Origin: Roseobacter sp.
Lineage (GTDB): Bacteria; Pseudomonadota; Alphaproteobacteria; Rhodobacterales; Rhodobacteraceae
Direction: 5' to 3'
Assembly: GCA_024636495.1 (NCBI GenBank)
Contig: JAGXGZ010000053.1
Span: 1 to 64,000 of the forward strand
DNA length: 64,000 nucleotides
Each line of letters starts with the position of its first letter. The first letter of the stretch is position 1. Below the pieces are notes generated by a model. It saw only the letters and a list, made by a program, of their open reading frames with translations. It had not been told where the DNA came from and did no database searches. Shown here piece by piece: positions 52,474-62,653 of the stretch. The translations under genes were made by a program, and so were the position numbers.

Positions 52474-53151
52474 ATGATGAGTATATTGAGTAATATAAGA
52501 CTGTTCGCCCTGACCGCAGCGATAGGGTTGGGTCTGGCCATCCAGTCCACAGACGCAAAAGCCGCTGGAACAGAGACGCTTTTGGTTGCCGGTGGATGCT
52601 TTTGGTGTGTCGAAGCTGATTTTGAATCTGTCAGCGGTGTGAAAGAGGTTGTATCGGGCTTTGCGGGTGGATCAGTCAAAAACCCAACCTACAAGCAGGT
52701 CGTTGGCGGCAGTACCGGGCATTATGAAGTTGCGGAGATTCAATATGATCCTGCCGTTGTGAGCACTGATCAACTGCTTGCGATGTTCTTTCGGTCTGTC
52801 GATCCTACGGATGCCGGTGGGCAGTTCTGTGATCGCGGTGACAGCTATCGCACAGCAATATTTGCAGATGGTGCTGCGCAGATGGCCGCGGCTGAAGAAG
52901 CAAAAGCAGATGCGCAGGCGGCTTTAGGCCAGCCAATCGTCACGCCGATCTTGGGCAAAGCAGCATTTTACCCAGCCGAAGATTATCATCAGGACTATTA
53001 CAAAAGCGATGACCGGTTGGCATTCAGCAGCGTCGGGTTGGGCGTCAAGAAATCAGTCGCCTATAAACGCTACAGAAATGGATGCGGACGCGATCAGCGC
53101 ATCAAGCAACTTTGGGGAAACGCGGCACCCTTCATCCACAAGGGAAGCTAA
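52474..53151 (+). CDS. msrA: Peptide methionine sulfoxide reductase MsrA, exported
   Basis: A 225-residue repair enzyme for methionine S-sulfoxide. VAGGCFWCVEADFESVSGVK holds the catalytic Cys. YKQVVGGSTGHYEVAEI, YHQDYYKSD and the C-terminal resolving region YRNGCGRDQRI follow. The first 30 residues form a signal peptide (LTAAIGLGLAIQSTDAKAAG), so it works in the periplasm. AGGAGA lies before the ATG at 52474. It overlaps the end of the convergent PfkB gene by four bases. Confidence 0.95.
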   Translation: MMSILSNIRLFALTAAIGLGLAIQSTDAKAAGTETLLVAGGCFWCVEADFESVSGVKEVVSGFAGGSVKNPTYKQVVGGSTGHYEVAEIQYDPAVVSTDQLLAMFFRSVDPTDAGGQFCDRGDSYRTAIFADGAAQMAAAEEAKADAQAALGQPIVTPILGKAAFYPAEDYHQDYYKSDDRLAFSSVGLGVKKSVAYKRYRNGCGRDQRIKQLWGNAAPFIHKGS

Positions 53152-54020
53152 TCAAAATCGTAATCCTGGATCTCTTTGAGATCCGGGATCACATCTGCCG
53201 TGCCTTGCCGCGTAACCATTAACGCAGCCGCCTGCATGGCCAAAGTAATTGCATCTGTCATAGACAAACGACGATCAAGTGCTGCAACCAGATAGCCGGT
53301 AAATGTGTCGCCCGCGCCCGTGGTATCGACGGCCACGACTGGATAAGCAGGAAAGTTTTTTTGGCTTTTATCCTTGTTAGACACCCATTTGCACCCGTCA
53401 GCCCCCAACGTGACGACAATGTCATCAATCGGAAGATCCTCAAGTGATTGGCCCAGCGCCCTTTCAAGTTCCGCCGCTTCGCCCTTGTTGAGAATCAAAA
53501 GATCGACATGCGCCATCACATCGGCCACAACATCAGCCTCAAAGGGGGCGGCGGCATAGGCAATACGCATGCCCAAGGTTTTGGCAGTGGGTGCCGCAAA
53601 TTCCTGACCCAGTGTTTCATTCTGCATCAACAGAAAATCGCCTGGTGATGCTTCGGACAGGGCGGCACCGATAATACGGTCGTTCACCTCGTGATTTGCG
53701 CCAGCGAACAGCACGATCGAATTCTCGCCATCTTCGGCAACGCAGATATTCGCGTGGCCGGTCGGCGTTCTGATCATGTGGATGTGCTGGGTCTCGACAC
53801 CGTATTCCAGCAACCTTTCCACAGCCCATTTGCCATCGGGCCCAACAGCGCCAATGTGCATTACGCGCGTGCCAGCGCGTGCAGCGGCGACCGACATGTT
53901 CGCACCTTTGCCGCCCAAACCCTGACGAAAATCTTCGGCCGCTATCGTTTCACCCGGTTTCGGCAGGTGACGCAAATAATAGAGATTATCTGCATTGATA
54001 GAGCCGAGATTCCAGATCAT
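53148..54020 (-). CDS. PfkB-family carbohydrate kinase (ribokinase-like)
   Basis: A 290-residue sugar kinase. LGSINADNLYYLRHLPKPGE and GGKGANMSVAAARAG form the substrate site. LILNKGEAAEL and VDTTGAGDTFTGYLVAALD hold the ATP site and catalytic Asp. The ribokinase branch is likely, but adenosine or another nucleoside cannot be excluded. It overlaps the malic enzyme stop by four bases and so is translationally coupled to it, an unusual partnership. Confidence 0.9.
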   Translation of the reverse strand: MIWNLGSINADNLYYLRHLPKPGETIAAEDFRQGLGGKGANMSVAAARAGTRVMHIGAVGPDGKWAVERLLEYGVETQHIHMIRTPTGHANICVAEDGENSIVLFAGANHEVNDRIIGAALSEASPGDFLLMQNETLGQEFAAPTAKTLGMRIAYAAAPFEADVVADVMAHVDLLILNKGEAAELERALGQSLEDLPIDDIVVTLGADGCKWVSNKDKSQKNFPAYPVVAVDTTGAGDTFTGYLVAALDRRLSMTDAITLAMQAAALMVTRQGTADVIPDLKEIQDYDFD

Positions 54021-56275
54021 TCGCCAACCTTGCAGGCCGCGAGAATGACCATATTCAAGATGTCATTCGCTGTCGACGTGGTTGAACAAATCTGGATCGA
54101 TTTATCCAAGCCGGTCAGGATTGGCCCGATAACGGTAGCCCCCGCCATTTCCTGCATGAGCTTGACCGAGATACTGGCAGAGTGGCGGGCAGGGACAACC
54201 AGAATGTTCGCGGGGCCCGTTAACCGAGAGAAAGGATAGTTCTTTTGGCTTTCGGCGTTCAGCGCAACATCAACGGTCATCTCGCCTTCGTATTCAAAGT
54301 TTACGCCGCGTTTATCAAGAACCTTGGGGGCTTGGTGCATTTTCTCGGCCCGCTCTGACACTGGGTATCCAAATGTCGAAAAACTGACGAATGCGACCCG
54401 CGGTTCAAGACCCAGATGGCGCGCAACCTTCGCACCACTTTCCGCAATATTCGCCAGATCTTCTTCGTTGGGCCATTCGTGGACCAACGTATCACCGATG
54501 AACACGATGCGGCCTTTATGCAAAACAGCCGTGATGCCAACCGCGCCATGCTGGGCATTTGCGTCAAAAACGTGGTTAAGCCGCTCGAGCACATGCGCGG
54601 ACTTGCGGGTTGCCCCTGTCACCAGCCCGTCGCCATGCCCATGCGCCAACATCAACGCGGCGAACACATGGCGGTCACGCGCAGCAAGACGGTGGATATC
54701 TTTGTTGTCAAATCCCTTGCGCTGAAGACGGTCATACAAAAACGACTTATATGTCTCTAAATGGGTGGTATTGGCCGCATTCACGATCTCAAGCTCGCGG
54801 AAAGCATCATCCAGACCAGCCGCTTCCAGCTTGGTTTTGACGTCTTCGGCACGTCCGACAACCAGCGCTTTGCCAAGGCCGGAGCGTTGGTACATCACCG
54901 CGGCGCGCAATACCTTCGGGTCGTCCCCTTCGGCAAAAATCATGCGTGCCTGATTTGCCCGCGCACGGGCATTGATCCCACGCAGGATGTTTGCAGTCGG
55001 GTCCATCCTGGATTTCAAGCTTAGTTCGTAGGCATCCATGTCGATAATCGGGCGACGTGCCACACCAGTATGCATCCCTGCCTTCGCGACTGCAGGCGGA
55101 ATACGGTGGATCAAACGAGGATCGAACGGCGTGGGGATGATATAATCGCGCCCAAAACTCAGGTTCTTGCCATAGGCCAACGCTACCTCATCCGGCACGT
55201 CTTCCCGCGCAAGATTGGCAAGCGCATGGGCGCAGGCGATTTTCATCTCGTCATTGATGGCACGCGCATGAATGTCTAATGCGCCCCGGAACAGATACGG
55301 GAAACCAAGCACGTTATTGACTTGGTTCGGATAATCGCTGCGCCCGGTTGCGACGATGGCGTCGGGCCGTACCTCGTGAGCGTCTTCCGGCGTAATCTCG
55401 GGATCGGGGTTCGCCATGGCGAAGATCACAGGATTGTCTGCCATGCTGGAAACCATCGCCTGCGTCACCGCGCCTTTAACTGAGACACCCAGAAACACAT
55501 CTGCGCCCTGCATCGCGTCTTCTAATGTGCGCAGCTCGGTCGATGCGGCATGGGCGGATTTCCATTGGTTCATCCCTTCGGTGCGCCCTTGATAAATCAC
55601 GCCCTTAGTGTCGCACATGATGCAATTATTGTGCTTTGCCCCCATCGCCTTGAGCAGCTCAAGGCAGGCAATGCCCGCAGCACCGGCACCGTTCAACACG
55701 ATGCGCACGTCTTCGATTTTCTTACCCGAGATTTGCAGCGCGTTCAGCAGGCCGGCGGCGCAGATCACAGCGGTACCGTGCTGGTCGTCATGGAAGACGG
55801 GAATATCCATCTCTTCCTTCAGGCGTTGCTCGATGATGAAACACTCAGGCGCCTTGATGTCTTCCAGGTTGATGCCGCCAAAGGTCGGGCCCATCAGCTT
55901 TACCGCGTTGATAAAGGCCTCGGGGTCTTCGGTATCCAGTTCGATATCAATCGAATTCACGTCGGCAAAGCGTTTAAACAACACCGCCTTGCCTTCCATC
56001 ACGGGTTTGGATGCAAGCGCGCCCAGATTGCCAAGGCCCAGTACCGCTGTTCCGTTAGAAATCACCGCAACCAGATTGCCTTTGTTCGTATAATCATACG
56101 CCAACTCGGGGTTTTCGGCGATGGCTTCACAGGGCACCGCAACGCCGGGCGAATAGGCAAGGCTTAGGTCGCGTTGCGTCGTCATCGGGACGGTTGCCGT
56201 AATTTCGAATTTGCCAGGGCTTGGCTCTAGGTGAAAGGCAAGCGCCTCTTCTGACGTGATACGGTTCTTGGACAC
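54017..56275 (-). CDS. maeB: NADP-dependent malic enzyme with phosphotransacetylase-like domain
   Basis: A 752-residue fusion typical of MaeB. The malic enzyme part (to about residue 430) has FEITATVPMTTQRDLSLAYS, VPVFHDDQHGTAVICAAGLL in its shorter form DIPVFHDDQHGTAVI, and NAGA-like VLNGAGAAGIACLELL for the cofactor. The C-terminal PTA-like domain (about 440 to 752) has LVTGATRKSAHVLERL and is regulatory in other members. I take the GTG at 56275 (first residues VSKNRITSEEALAFHLEPSP) as the start, with AGGGAAG upstream. A longer frame to 56332 exists. It links malate to pyruvate and NADPH. Confidence 0.94.
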   Translation of the reverse strand: MSKNRITSEEALAFHLEPSPGKFEITATVPMTTQRDLSLAYSPGVAVPCEAIAENPELAYDYTNKGNLVAVISNGTAVLGLGNLGALASKPVMEGKAVLFKRFADVNSIDIELDTEDPEAFINAVKLMGPTFGGINLEDIKAPECFIIEQRLKEEMDIPVFHDDQHGTAVICAAGLLNALQISGKKIEDVRIVLNGAGAAGIACLELLKAMGAKHNNCIMCDTKGVIYQGRTEGMNQWKSAHAASTELRTLEDAMQGADVFLGVSVKGAVTQAMVSSMADNPVIFAMANPDPEITPEDAHEVRPDAIVATGRSDYPNQVNNVLGFPYLFRGALDIHARAINDEMKIACAHALANLAREDVPDEVALAYGKNLSFGRDYIIPTPFDPRLIHRIPPAVAKAGMHTGVARRPIIDMDAYELSLKSRMDPTANILRGINARARANQARMIFAEGDDPKVLRAAVMYQRSGLGKALVVGRAEDVKTKLEAAGLDDAFRELEIVNAANTTHLETYKSFLYDRLQRKGFDNKDIHRLAARDRHVFAALMLAHGHGDGLVTGATRKSAHVLERLNHVFDANAQHGAVGITAVLHKGRIVFIGDTLVHEWPNEEDLANIAESGAKVARHLGLEPRVAFVSFSTFGYPVSERAEKMHQAPKVLDKRGVNFEYEGEMTVDVALNAESQKNYPFSRLTGPANILVVPARHSASISVKLMQEMAGATVIGPILTGLDKSIQICSTTSTANDILNMVILAACKVGE

Positions 56276-56350
56276 TGGTGCGGCTTCCCTATTGTTTTGC
56301 GGCTTAATACCGTTGAACAGCCCAGCGTACAATCATGATGGCGCTCACAG

Positions 56351-58081
56351 TTAGACTACGTAGCGGACCCATTCATGGTTTTTTAAAAACGCGGCGTGCC
56401 TGTCAGGGAAGTCAGTCTGCAATCGGAACAAAGCCCAAAGAATGACCTTGGGCTGTTCGCATCGGTTTGCACACCAGATCATCCGGATCAGGGTTTGCCA
56501 CCGGGTCTGATCCGCCCGAAATGCCGCATCTAGGGCGATCAGTTCTGAATTGGGCACATCCAGTTGTTTGCAACAATCAGCCAGCAGCATTTGCAGGTCG
56601 AAATGCCCCAGCATCAGTTTCTCGTTGGCCTCAAGGATCGCCAACGCCTTTTCAACCTCATCCGCCCGGAACAAACTCCGGGCCAGTCGAAGCAAATCAT
56701 CCGGTTGCGGCATCTCGGGCATATGCCCGTCAAGCGACACCACAAAAGCCATCAATTGACCCGCAGCTTTGTGCGACAATGCAGCAGGCAAAAGTTCGTC
56801 CTTGAACGGCTTTGGGTCCTCGCCCGGCTTGACGCCTTTGTAATCTGCGAAAAAACTTATGTATTTGCACCCGGCGGCATTCGCCAATGGCCAGAAATCA
56901 CCCCAACGCGTCATCGCGGTTTGCAGGGTCCCGATTTCAATCACATAGGTCTTGGGACTAGCGAACAACATATTCGTGAACCCCGCCCCATGATACGAGA
57001 TCATAACTTCGGCATTTGCCATAAGTGCCACTTGTTCAAGCGGATGCAGGTTTTCGAAAACAACATACTCAAAACCAAAAAGACGCAGGTGATCAAATAG
57101 CTCGTCCTCCCCCTCCATATGCCTTGTCCGGCTTTGGCGGGTATCACGACCGACATAGAACTTTCTTGGCAGATCGCTGAAATCCATCCCATCAATCATG
57201 CGCAGCGCTCGTTCCCGCAGCGCGATCAAGGCAGAACTTACGACATTCATCTGCAACATATTCTGCGACGCAACCGTGGCCGTCTGCCCTTGCCACACCT
57301 GCTTTGACAGGGCAAGTTTATCCAATTTTTCAGCTTCTAAATGGGGGTTTAGATAATGAACTCCCACCAAATCAAAGGCTGTCAAAACGCGATCATAGTC
57401 TTTGGGGGCACGTTCAAAAAACACGCGGCCCTTATACTCGGGGAAAAGAACACTCACAAAATTCAGAACGAAATCCCGCGTCTTTTTTTCGCTGTTGGGA
57501 AAATGGATGAATATCCGGCCTTGAAAATCCAATCCATCCAGAACACAAAGCTGGCATAAAGTTTCAGACACAAAGTGGTAGTAGTTGAACGTGTTGCGAC
57601 TGGTGATGGCGAAATTAACATCAGGGGTTACGGCAGCAGGATCAATCTTCAGCGTCTTGCCAATATTTGCCTCAAGGGAATGCGCGAAATAATCTTGTAA
57701 TCGCTTCTGCGGATCGAATTCCGCAGCCTCGTTCGTCCAACGATATTGGTTCAACGCGCGCTGACCGGACGCACCGCTTAAAACGATGCGGTCATTTGCC
57801 AAAATCATCGATTTTCGAAAGCTGACATTCTCAAGGACCGCAGGGACGCTGGCATAGGTTATGGGGGTTTTCAGCTTCCTGTGCTTACGCGTTTGGGCAA
57901 GGAACGCTTCGATCCTGTCATTCAGCGCGGGATCAGCGCTTGCACCGACGCCTTCGATCACCCCGGGCTGGATCGCGCGCCAGAAACAGGGTGGTTCCGC
58001 GAGCAAGGTGACGCCCTCATCAGACCAGGGGTTTAGAAAAGCCTGATCCGGCTCTTGAGAAAGGTTCATTGGTTTGCGCAC
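56351..58081 (-). CDS. GT61-family (DUF563) glycosyltransferase
   Basis: A 576-residue protein whose middle has the DUF563/GT61 pattern: NTFNYYHFVSETLCQL near residue 170, PRKFYVGRDTRQSR near 310, then VMISYHGAGFTNMLFASPKT with the HGAG core, and YVIEIG. The C-terminal 130 residues are helical and TPR-like (EVEKALAILEANEKLMLGHF). It is probably cytoplasmic, modifying a polysaccharide or surface glycan. The start is a GTG at 58081, with GAAGAG upstream, or the ATG at 58069. A CtrA-type site lies just upstream. Confidence 0.85.
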   Translation of the reverse strand: MRKPMNLSQEPDQAFLNPWSDEGVTLLAEPPCFWRAIQPGVIEGVGASADPALNDRIEAFLAQTRKHRKLKTPITYASVPAVLENVSFRKSMILANDRIVLSGASGQRALNQYRWTNEAAEFDPQKRLQDYFAHSLEANIGKTLKIDPAAVTPDVNFAITSRNTFNYYHFVSETLCQLCVLDGLDFQGRIFIHFPNSEKKTRDFVLNFVSVLFPEYKGRVFFERAPKDYDRVLTAFDLVGVHYLNPHLEAEKLDKLALSKQVWQGQTATVASQNMLQMNVVSSALIALRERALRMIDGMDFSDLPRKFYVGRDTRQSRTRHMEGEDELFDHLRLFGFEYVVFENLHPLEQVALMANAEVMISYHGAGFTNMLFASPKTYVIEIGTLQTAMTRWGDFWPLANAAGCKYISFFADYKGVKPGEDPKPFKDELLPAALSHKAAGQLMAFVVSLDGHMPEMPQPDDLLRLARSLFRADEVEKALAILEANEKLMLGHFDLQMLLADCCKQLDVPNSELIALDAAFRADQTRWQTLIRMIWCANRCEQPKVILWALFRLQTDFPDRHAAFLKNHEWVRYVV

Positions 58082-58096
58082 ACAGAACTCTTCATA

Positions 58097-58112
58097 TTAA
58101 CCATTTATTAAC
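58097..58112. promoter_or_regulatory. Full CtrA-type binding site
   Basis: TTAA, seven bases, TTAAC matches the CtrA consensus (TTAA-N7-TTAA) exactly. It is in the 127-base gap between the divergent GT61 gene and mutS, about 16 bases from the GT61 GTG and 97 from mutS. CtrA is a cell-cycle and GTA/motility regulator in Rhodobacterales. Confidence 0.6.
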
Positions 58113-58208
58113 CTGTCTAGCACACCCGCTTTCAGGGTCCATCATCATCGCCCCTTTCATGCCTGCCTCGCGTTTTGTAGACAGGACCATGTTAAACGGG
58201 GGTCTGCG

Positions 58209-60854
58209 GTGAGCGACGAAAAAATCACGCCAATGATGGTTCAGTATCTTGAACTCAAAGCGCAGTATGCCGACGCTCTGCTATTCTACCGCATGGGCGA
58301 TTTCTACGAGATGTTTTTTGACGACGCCGTCGCGGCCGCCGAAGCGTTGGATATCGCGCTTACCAAACGCGGCAAACATGGTGGCGAAGACATCGCGATG
58401 TGCGGCGTTCCCGTGCATGCCGCCGAAGGATATTTACTAACGCTGATCCGCAAGGGGTTCCGCGTTGCCGTCTGCGAACAAATGGAAAGCCCCGCCGAGG
58501 CGAAAAAGCGCGGCTACAAGTCGATCGTCAAGCGCGATGTAGTGCGACTTGTCACGCCGGGCACATTGACCGAAGAATCCCTTCTCGAGGCGCGCCGCCA
58601 CAATTATCTTGCCGCTTTTGCCGAGGTGCGCGACGAACATGCGCTGGCCTGGGTGGATATCTCTACTGGTGCGTTTCACGTGATGCCTTTGACGCTGACA
58701 CGGCTAGGGCCGGAATTGGCGCGGCTTTCCCCTTCTGAATTGATAGTATCCGAGGCAAAAGAAGATGAATTGCGCTCTTTAGTCTCTGATTTTGACCTTT
58801 CGATGACCCCAATGGCGCGATCCGCCTTTGACAGTACCAGCGCCGAAAAAAGTATCTGCGATCTGTTTAAAATTGGTTCGCTCGACGCTTTCGGGAGCTT
58901 TGGCCGTGCCGAGGTGTCTGCGATGGGCGCGATCATCGACTATCTTGAGATTACTCAAAAAGGGAAACTTCCGCTTCTTCGACCGCCCCAAAAAGAGACC
59001 GAAGCCCGGACCGTTCAAATTGACGCGGCTACCCGCCGCAACCTTGAACTGACACACGCCCTGTCCGGCGGGCGGGCTGGCACCTTGCTTTCTGTCATGG
59101 ACAAGACCGTAACCGCAGGGGGCGGCCGGTTGCTTGAACGCCGGATTTCATCACCTTCACGCGTGTTAGAGATGATTCATGCGCGCCTTGATGCGATCAG
59201 CTTTACCCATGACAACACCAGACTGCGCGAGGATCTGCGCCAGCACTTGCGCAACGTACCCGATCTTGATCGCGCATTATCGCGCTTGTCACTTGATCGC
59301 GGCGGTCCACGTGATCTGACCGCGATCCGCAACGGCCTTATTGAAGCCGGTCAACTGGCCGACAAAACCGATAGCCTGGACATGCCAGATCTGTTGACCC
59401 AGGCAGTGAAAGGTCTGCGCGGGCATGACGATCTGATTGATCTGCTGGATCAGGCGCTCGTCGCCGAACCCCCGCTCCTTGCGCGGGACGGTGGATTTAT
59501 CGCGCAAGGCTATGATGAAGAACTGGACGAAGTCCGCACCCTGCGGGACGAAGGGCGCAGTGTTATCGCGCAGATGCAGCAGAAATTCGTCTCTGATACT
59601 GGGATTTCCGCGCTAAAGATCAAACACAACAACGTCTTGGGATACTTCATCGAAGTAACATCAACCCACGCGGAAAAGATGCTATCGCCGCCTTTGTCCG
59701 AAACCTTCATTCACCGTCAGACAACTGCCAATCAGGTCCGATTTACGACAGTCGAACTGTCGGAGATGGAAACCAAGATTCTCAATGCAGGCAATCATGC
59801 ACTTGAGATCGAAAAGCGGCTCTACGAGGCACTTAAGGCCGCGATTTTGCAGCAATCCGGGCCCATCGGTGTCGCGTCTGCGGGTCTGGCCGAGATCGAT
59901 CTGGCTACGGCTCTTGCTGAAATTGCGCAAACCGAAAATTGGGTAAAACCCCGCGTTGACAACTCTCGGGCGTTTGACATTCAGGGCGGCCGACATCCTG
60001 TCGTTGAACGCGCCCTTGCCCAACAATCAGGTGCTGCCTTTATCGCAAACGATTGCGCACTTTCTGCAGATGGCGAAAGTGCGCATATCTGGCTGCTTAC
60101 CGGTCCGAACATGGCAGGCAAATCGACCTTTTTGCGACAAAATGCGTTGATCGCTTTGATGGCTCAAATGGGCAGTTTTGTGCCTGCGTCTGACGCACAT
60201 ATTGGCCTGATCAGCCAGATCTTCAGCCGGGTTGGCGCGTCTGATGATCTGGCACGAGGGCGATCAACTTTTATGGTTGAGATGGTCGAAACTGCGGCGA
60301 TCCTTAACCAAGCCGATGATCGCGCCCTGGTCATTTTGGACGAGATCGGGCGCGGCACAGCGACATATGATGGTTTGTCCATCGCGTGGGCCACCCTTGA
60401 GCATTTGCATGATGTGAACCGTTCGCGCGCCCTGTTTGCCACGCATTACCACGAAATGACCGCGCTTTCCAACAAACTGGACGGGGTCGAAAACGCGACT
60501 GTCACCGTCAAGGAATGGGAGGGCGAGGTGATCTTTCTCCACGAGGTCAAGAAAGGCGCGGCAGACAGATCTTACGGCGTTCAGGTAGCGCAGCTTGCCG
60601 GGCTTCCGCCTTCCGTGATCGCCCGCGCTCGAGTGGTGCTTGAGGCGCTCGAGAAAGGCGAACGCGAAGGCGGCGCAACCCAAAAGACACTGATCGACGA
60701 TCTGCCCCTTTTCGCCATGACGCCTTCTCCACCTCCACAACCTGTGAAAGCTTCAAAAGTCGAAAGCGCGCTGGCAGATATTATACCTGACGAGCTAACC
60801 CCGCGCGAAGCTCTTGATCTGCTCTATAAATTGAAAGAGGCGGCCAAAAACTGA
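58209..60854 (+). CDS. mutS: DNA mismatch repair protein MutS
   Basis: An 881-residue mismatch sensor. The mismatch-binding FYE motif is in RMGDFYEMFFDDAV near residue 35. The ATPase has LTGPNMAGKSTFLRQNALIA, Walker B LVILDEIGRGTATYDGLSIA and ATHYHEMTAL. The C-terminal tail with DELTPREALDLLYKLKEAAK is the tetramerisation or MutL-contact region. The start is GTG at 58209 with weak Shine-Dalgarno complementarity (GGGGGTC). mutL is not in the window. Confidence 0.98.
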   Translation: MSDEKITPMMVQYLELKAQYADALLFYRMGDFYEMFFDDAVAAAEALDIALTKRGKHGGEDIAMCGVPVHAAEGYLLTLIRKGFRVAVCEQMESPAEAKKRGYKSIVKRDVVRLVTPGTLTEESLLEARRHNYLAAFAEVRDEHALAWVDISTGAFHVMPLTLTRLGPELARLSPSELIVSEAKEDELRSLVSDFDLSMTPMARSAFDSTSAEKSICDLFKIGSLDAFGSFGRAEVSAMGAIIDYLEITQKGKLPLLRPPQKETEARTVQIDAATRRNLELTHALSGGRAGTLLSVMDKTVTAGGGRLLERRISSPSRVLEMIHARLDAISFTHDNTRLREDLRQHLRNVPDLDRALSRLSLDRGGPRDLTAIRNGLIEAGQLADKTDSLDMPDLLTQAVKGLRGHDDLIDLLDQALVAEPPLLARDGGFIAQGYDEELDEVRTLRDEGRSVIAQMQQKFVSDTGISALKIKHNNVLGYFIEVTSTHAEKMLSPPLSETFIHRQTTANQVRFTTVELSEMETKILNAGNHALEIEKRLYEALKAAILQQSGPIGVASAGLAEIDLATALAEIAQTENWVKPRVDNSRAFDIQGGRHPVVERALAQQSGAAFIANDCALSADGESAHIWLLTGPNMAGKSTFLRQNALIALMAQMGSFVPASDAHIGLISQIFSRVGASDDLARGRSTFMVEMVETAAILNQADDRALVILDEIGRGTATYDGLSIAWATLEHLHDVNRSRALFATHYHEMTALSNKLDGVENATVTVKEWEGEVIFLHEVKKGAADRSYGVQVAQLAGLPPSVIARARVVLEALEKGEREGGATQKTLIDDLPLFAMTPSPPPQPVKASKVESALADIIPDELTPREALDLLYKLKEAAKN

Positions 60855-60916
60855 CCGCCTCCCCTCATTCCAAATGGAATTAAATCCTCCCCGAAGGGTC
60901 GGCTTAAACCAAGCGC

Positions 60917-61480
60917 TTAGCTTGCTGGCATGGACGAAACGCCCACCTGTGCCGGACGCAACAAACGGTCATGAAGCATGAAACCCTCTGCGGCAACCTG
61001 TATGATTTCACCGGCTTTGGTTCCGGGCACGGGTGCCTCGAACATCGCTTGGTGATGCTGCGGGTCGAATTTATCGCCCACTTCAGGTGCGATGACCTCC
61101 ATGCCGTGCTTTTTGAACACATTCAAAAGCTCGCGCATGGTCAAATCGATCCCTTCCAACAAGGGACCAGAGATCGAGCGCTGTTCTTCTGTCGCTGCTT
61201 CCAGCGCGCGCTTCATGTTGTCGTACACAGACAACATGTCACGGGCCAGTTTCGATCCCCCGTAGTTCTCTGCCTCGCGGCGATCTTTATCCGACCGCTT
61301 GCGCGCATTTTCTGCATCAGCAAGCGCGCGCATGAAACGGTCTTTTAACAGATCACGCTCTGCGCGCAGTTGATCCAGTTCAAGCGCTTCATCGTCAATC
61401 TCTTCCATCTCATCCGCATAGGCTTCTGCCTCTGCATCATCGATGTCGTCCAAAAATTCGTTGTCTCTCGGCTCTGCCAT
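60917..61480 (-). CDS. grpE: Nucleotide exchange factor GrpE
   Basis: A 187-residue co-chaperone that releases ADP from DnaK. A long N-terminal acidic coiled coil (EAYADEMEEIDDEALELDQL) precedes RFMRALADAENARKRSDKDR and the C-terminal beta part (ISGPLLEGIDLTMRELLNVF, HGMEVIAPEVGDKFDPQHHQ). It lies nine bases after hrcA in the same operon, and dnaK is not in the window. Confidence 0.95.
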   Translation of the reverse strand: MAEPRDNEFLDDIDDAEAEAYADEMEEIDDEALELDQLRAERDLLKDRFMRALADAENARKRSDKDRREAENYGGSKLARDMLSVYDNMKRALEAATEEQRSISGPLLEGIDLTMRELLNVFKKHGMEVIAPEVGDKFDPQHHQAMFEAPVPGTKAGEIIQVAAEGFMLHDRLLRPAQVGVSSMPAS

Positions 61481-61489
61481 ATTCCACCT

Positions 61490-62554
61490 CTAGCTGCGGT
61501 TGGAGATAAGTTTCCCAACCAGCTGCGCCGTGTAATTCACAATCGGCACGATACGTCCATAGTTCAGGCGTGTGGGGCCAATCACACCGACGGCACCAAT
61601 CACCTTACGATCAGCGTTCATATAAGGGGAAACCACCAGAGAGGAACCCGAAAGTGAAAAAAGTTTGTTCTCAGAGCCGATAAAAATGCGAACACCGTCT
61701 CCGCCGTCGGCAAGTTCCAGAAATTCAGCGATATCCCGCTTGCGCTCCAAGTCGTCAAACAGCTGTCGGATCAGCTCCACATTCTCGGCCTCGCCTTCGG
61801 CATTGATCAAATTTGACCGTCCGCGCACAATCAACCGCTCAGGATGTTCGCCGTCACCCTGCCACAAGGCCAGCCCGCTTTCGACCAGTTGCTGCGCAAG
61901 AATATCAATTTGCTGCCGACGCTGGTTAATCTCGCTGGTGATCGTGCGCTGCAGTTCGGAAATTGTTTTGCCTTCTACCAATGAATTAAGAAAATTCGCA
62001 GCCTCGCGCATGCTGCTTGGTGTCTGCCCCGGCGGTGGTGTGAACAAACGGTTTTCCACATGGCCATCCGAAAAAACCAGGACGACCAAGGCTCTGTCCT
62101 GCGAGAGAGAGACGAATTCGATATGTTTGATCGGGGCTTCATGCTTGGGCGTCAACACCAGCGATGCACCTTGCGTCACACCTGATAATGCCGATCCGAC
62201 ACGATCAAGAATCCCGCCAACGTCTGCGCCGTTATCGCCCATCGTCGCGTCGATCTTTTCGCGGTCGATGTCTGTCGGATCACCGATTTCGATCATCCCG
62301 TCGACAAACATGCGCAACCCCAATTGCGTCGGGATGCGTCCCGCACTGACATGGGGGCTGCCGAGCAAGCCCATATATTCAAGGTCTTGCATAACATTCC
62401 GGATTGTCGCGGCACTAACTTTTTCGCTGAAATCCCGCGTAAGCGTGCGCGATCCCACAGGATCACCATTCGCAAGATAGCCTTCGACCACGCGGCGAAA
62501 CACTTCGCGCGAACGGTTATTCATCTCGTCCAGTACTGTTGGCGTTTTTTCCAT
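61490..62554 (-). CDS. hrcA: Heat-inducible transcription repressor HrcA
   Basis: A 354-residue repressor that binds CIRCE sites at groE and other heat-shock promoters. [20 protein letters not shown] and [20 protein letters not shown] form the winged-helix part. [20 protein letters not shown] and later [20 protein letters not shown] are characteristic. AGGGGACC lies just before the ATG. It leads the hrcA-grpE operon, divergent from rph. I see no CIRCE (TTAGCACTC-N9-GAGTGCTAA) in its own upstream region. Confidence 0.96.
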   Translation of the reverse strand: MEKTPTVLDEMNNRSREVFRRVVEGYLANGDPVGSRTLTRDFSEKVSAATIRNVMQDLEYMGLLGSPHVSAGRIPTQLGLRMFVDGMIEIGDPTDIDREKIDATMGDNGADVGGILDRVGSALSGVTQGASLVLTPKHEAPIKHIEFVSLSQDRALVVLVFSDGHVENRLFTPPPGQTPSSMREAANFLNSLVEGKTISELQRTITSEINQRRQQIDILAQQLVESGLALWQGDGEHPERLIVRGRSNLINAEGEAENVELIRQLFDDLERKRDIAEFLELADGGDGVRIFIGSENKLFSLSGSSLVVSPYMNADRKVIGAVGVIGPTRLNYGRIVPIVNYTAQLVGKLISNRS

Positions 62555-62653
62555 GGTCCCCTAATAAAGGCCCCCAAGCGGCAAACGTCAATCGGGGTTG
62601 CATCAAGCCTGCGTGCAGAGTTATCCACATGGCAACTCATAAAGGATAAAACG

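Noticed and set aside
54017-56332. Longer start of the malic enzyme at 56332
   Set aside because: The conserved N-terminus begins at the GTG 56275; the added residues have no family similarity.
62555-62653. CIRCE element or standard promoter for hrcA
   Set aside because: No CIRCE inverted repeat is present. A TTGACG/TTTATT pair exists with 17-base spacing but would place the transcript start inside the ribosome-binding site.
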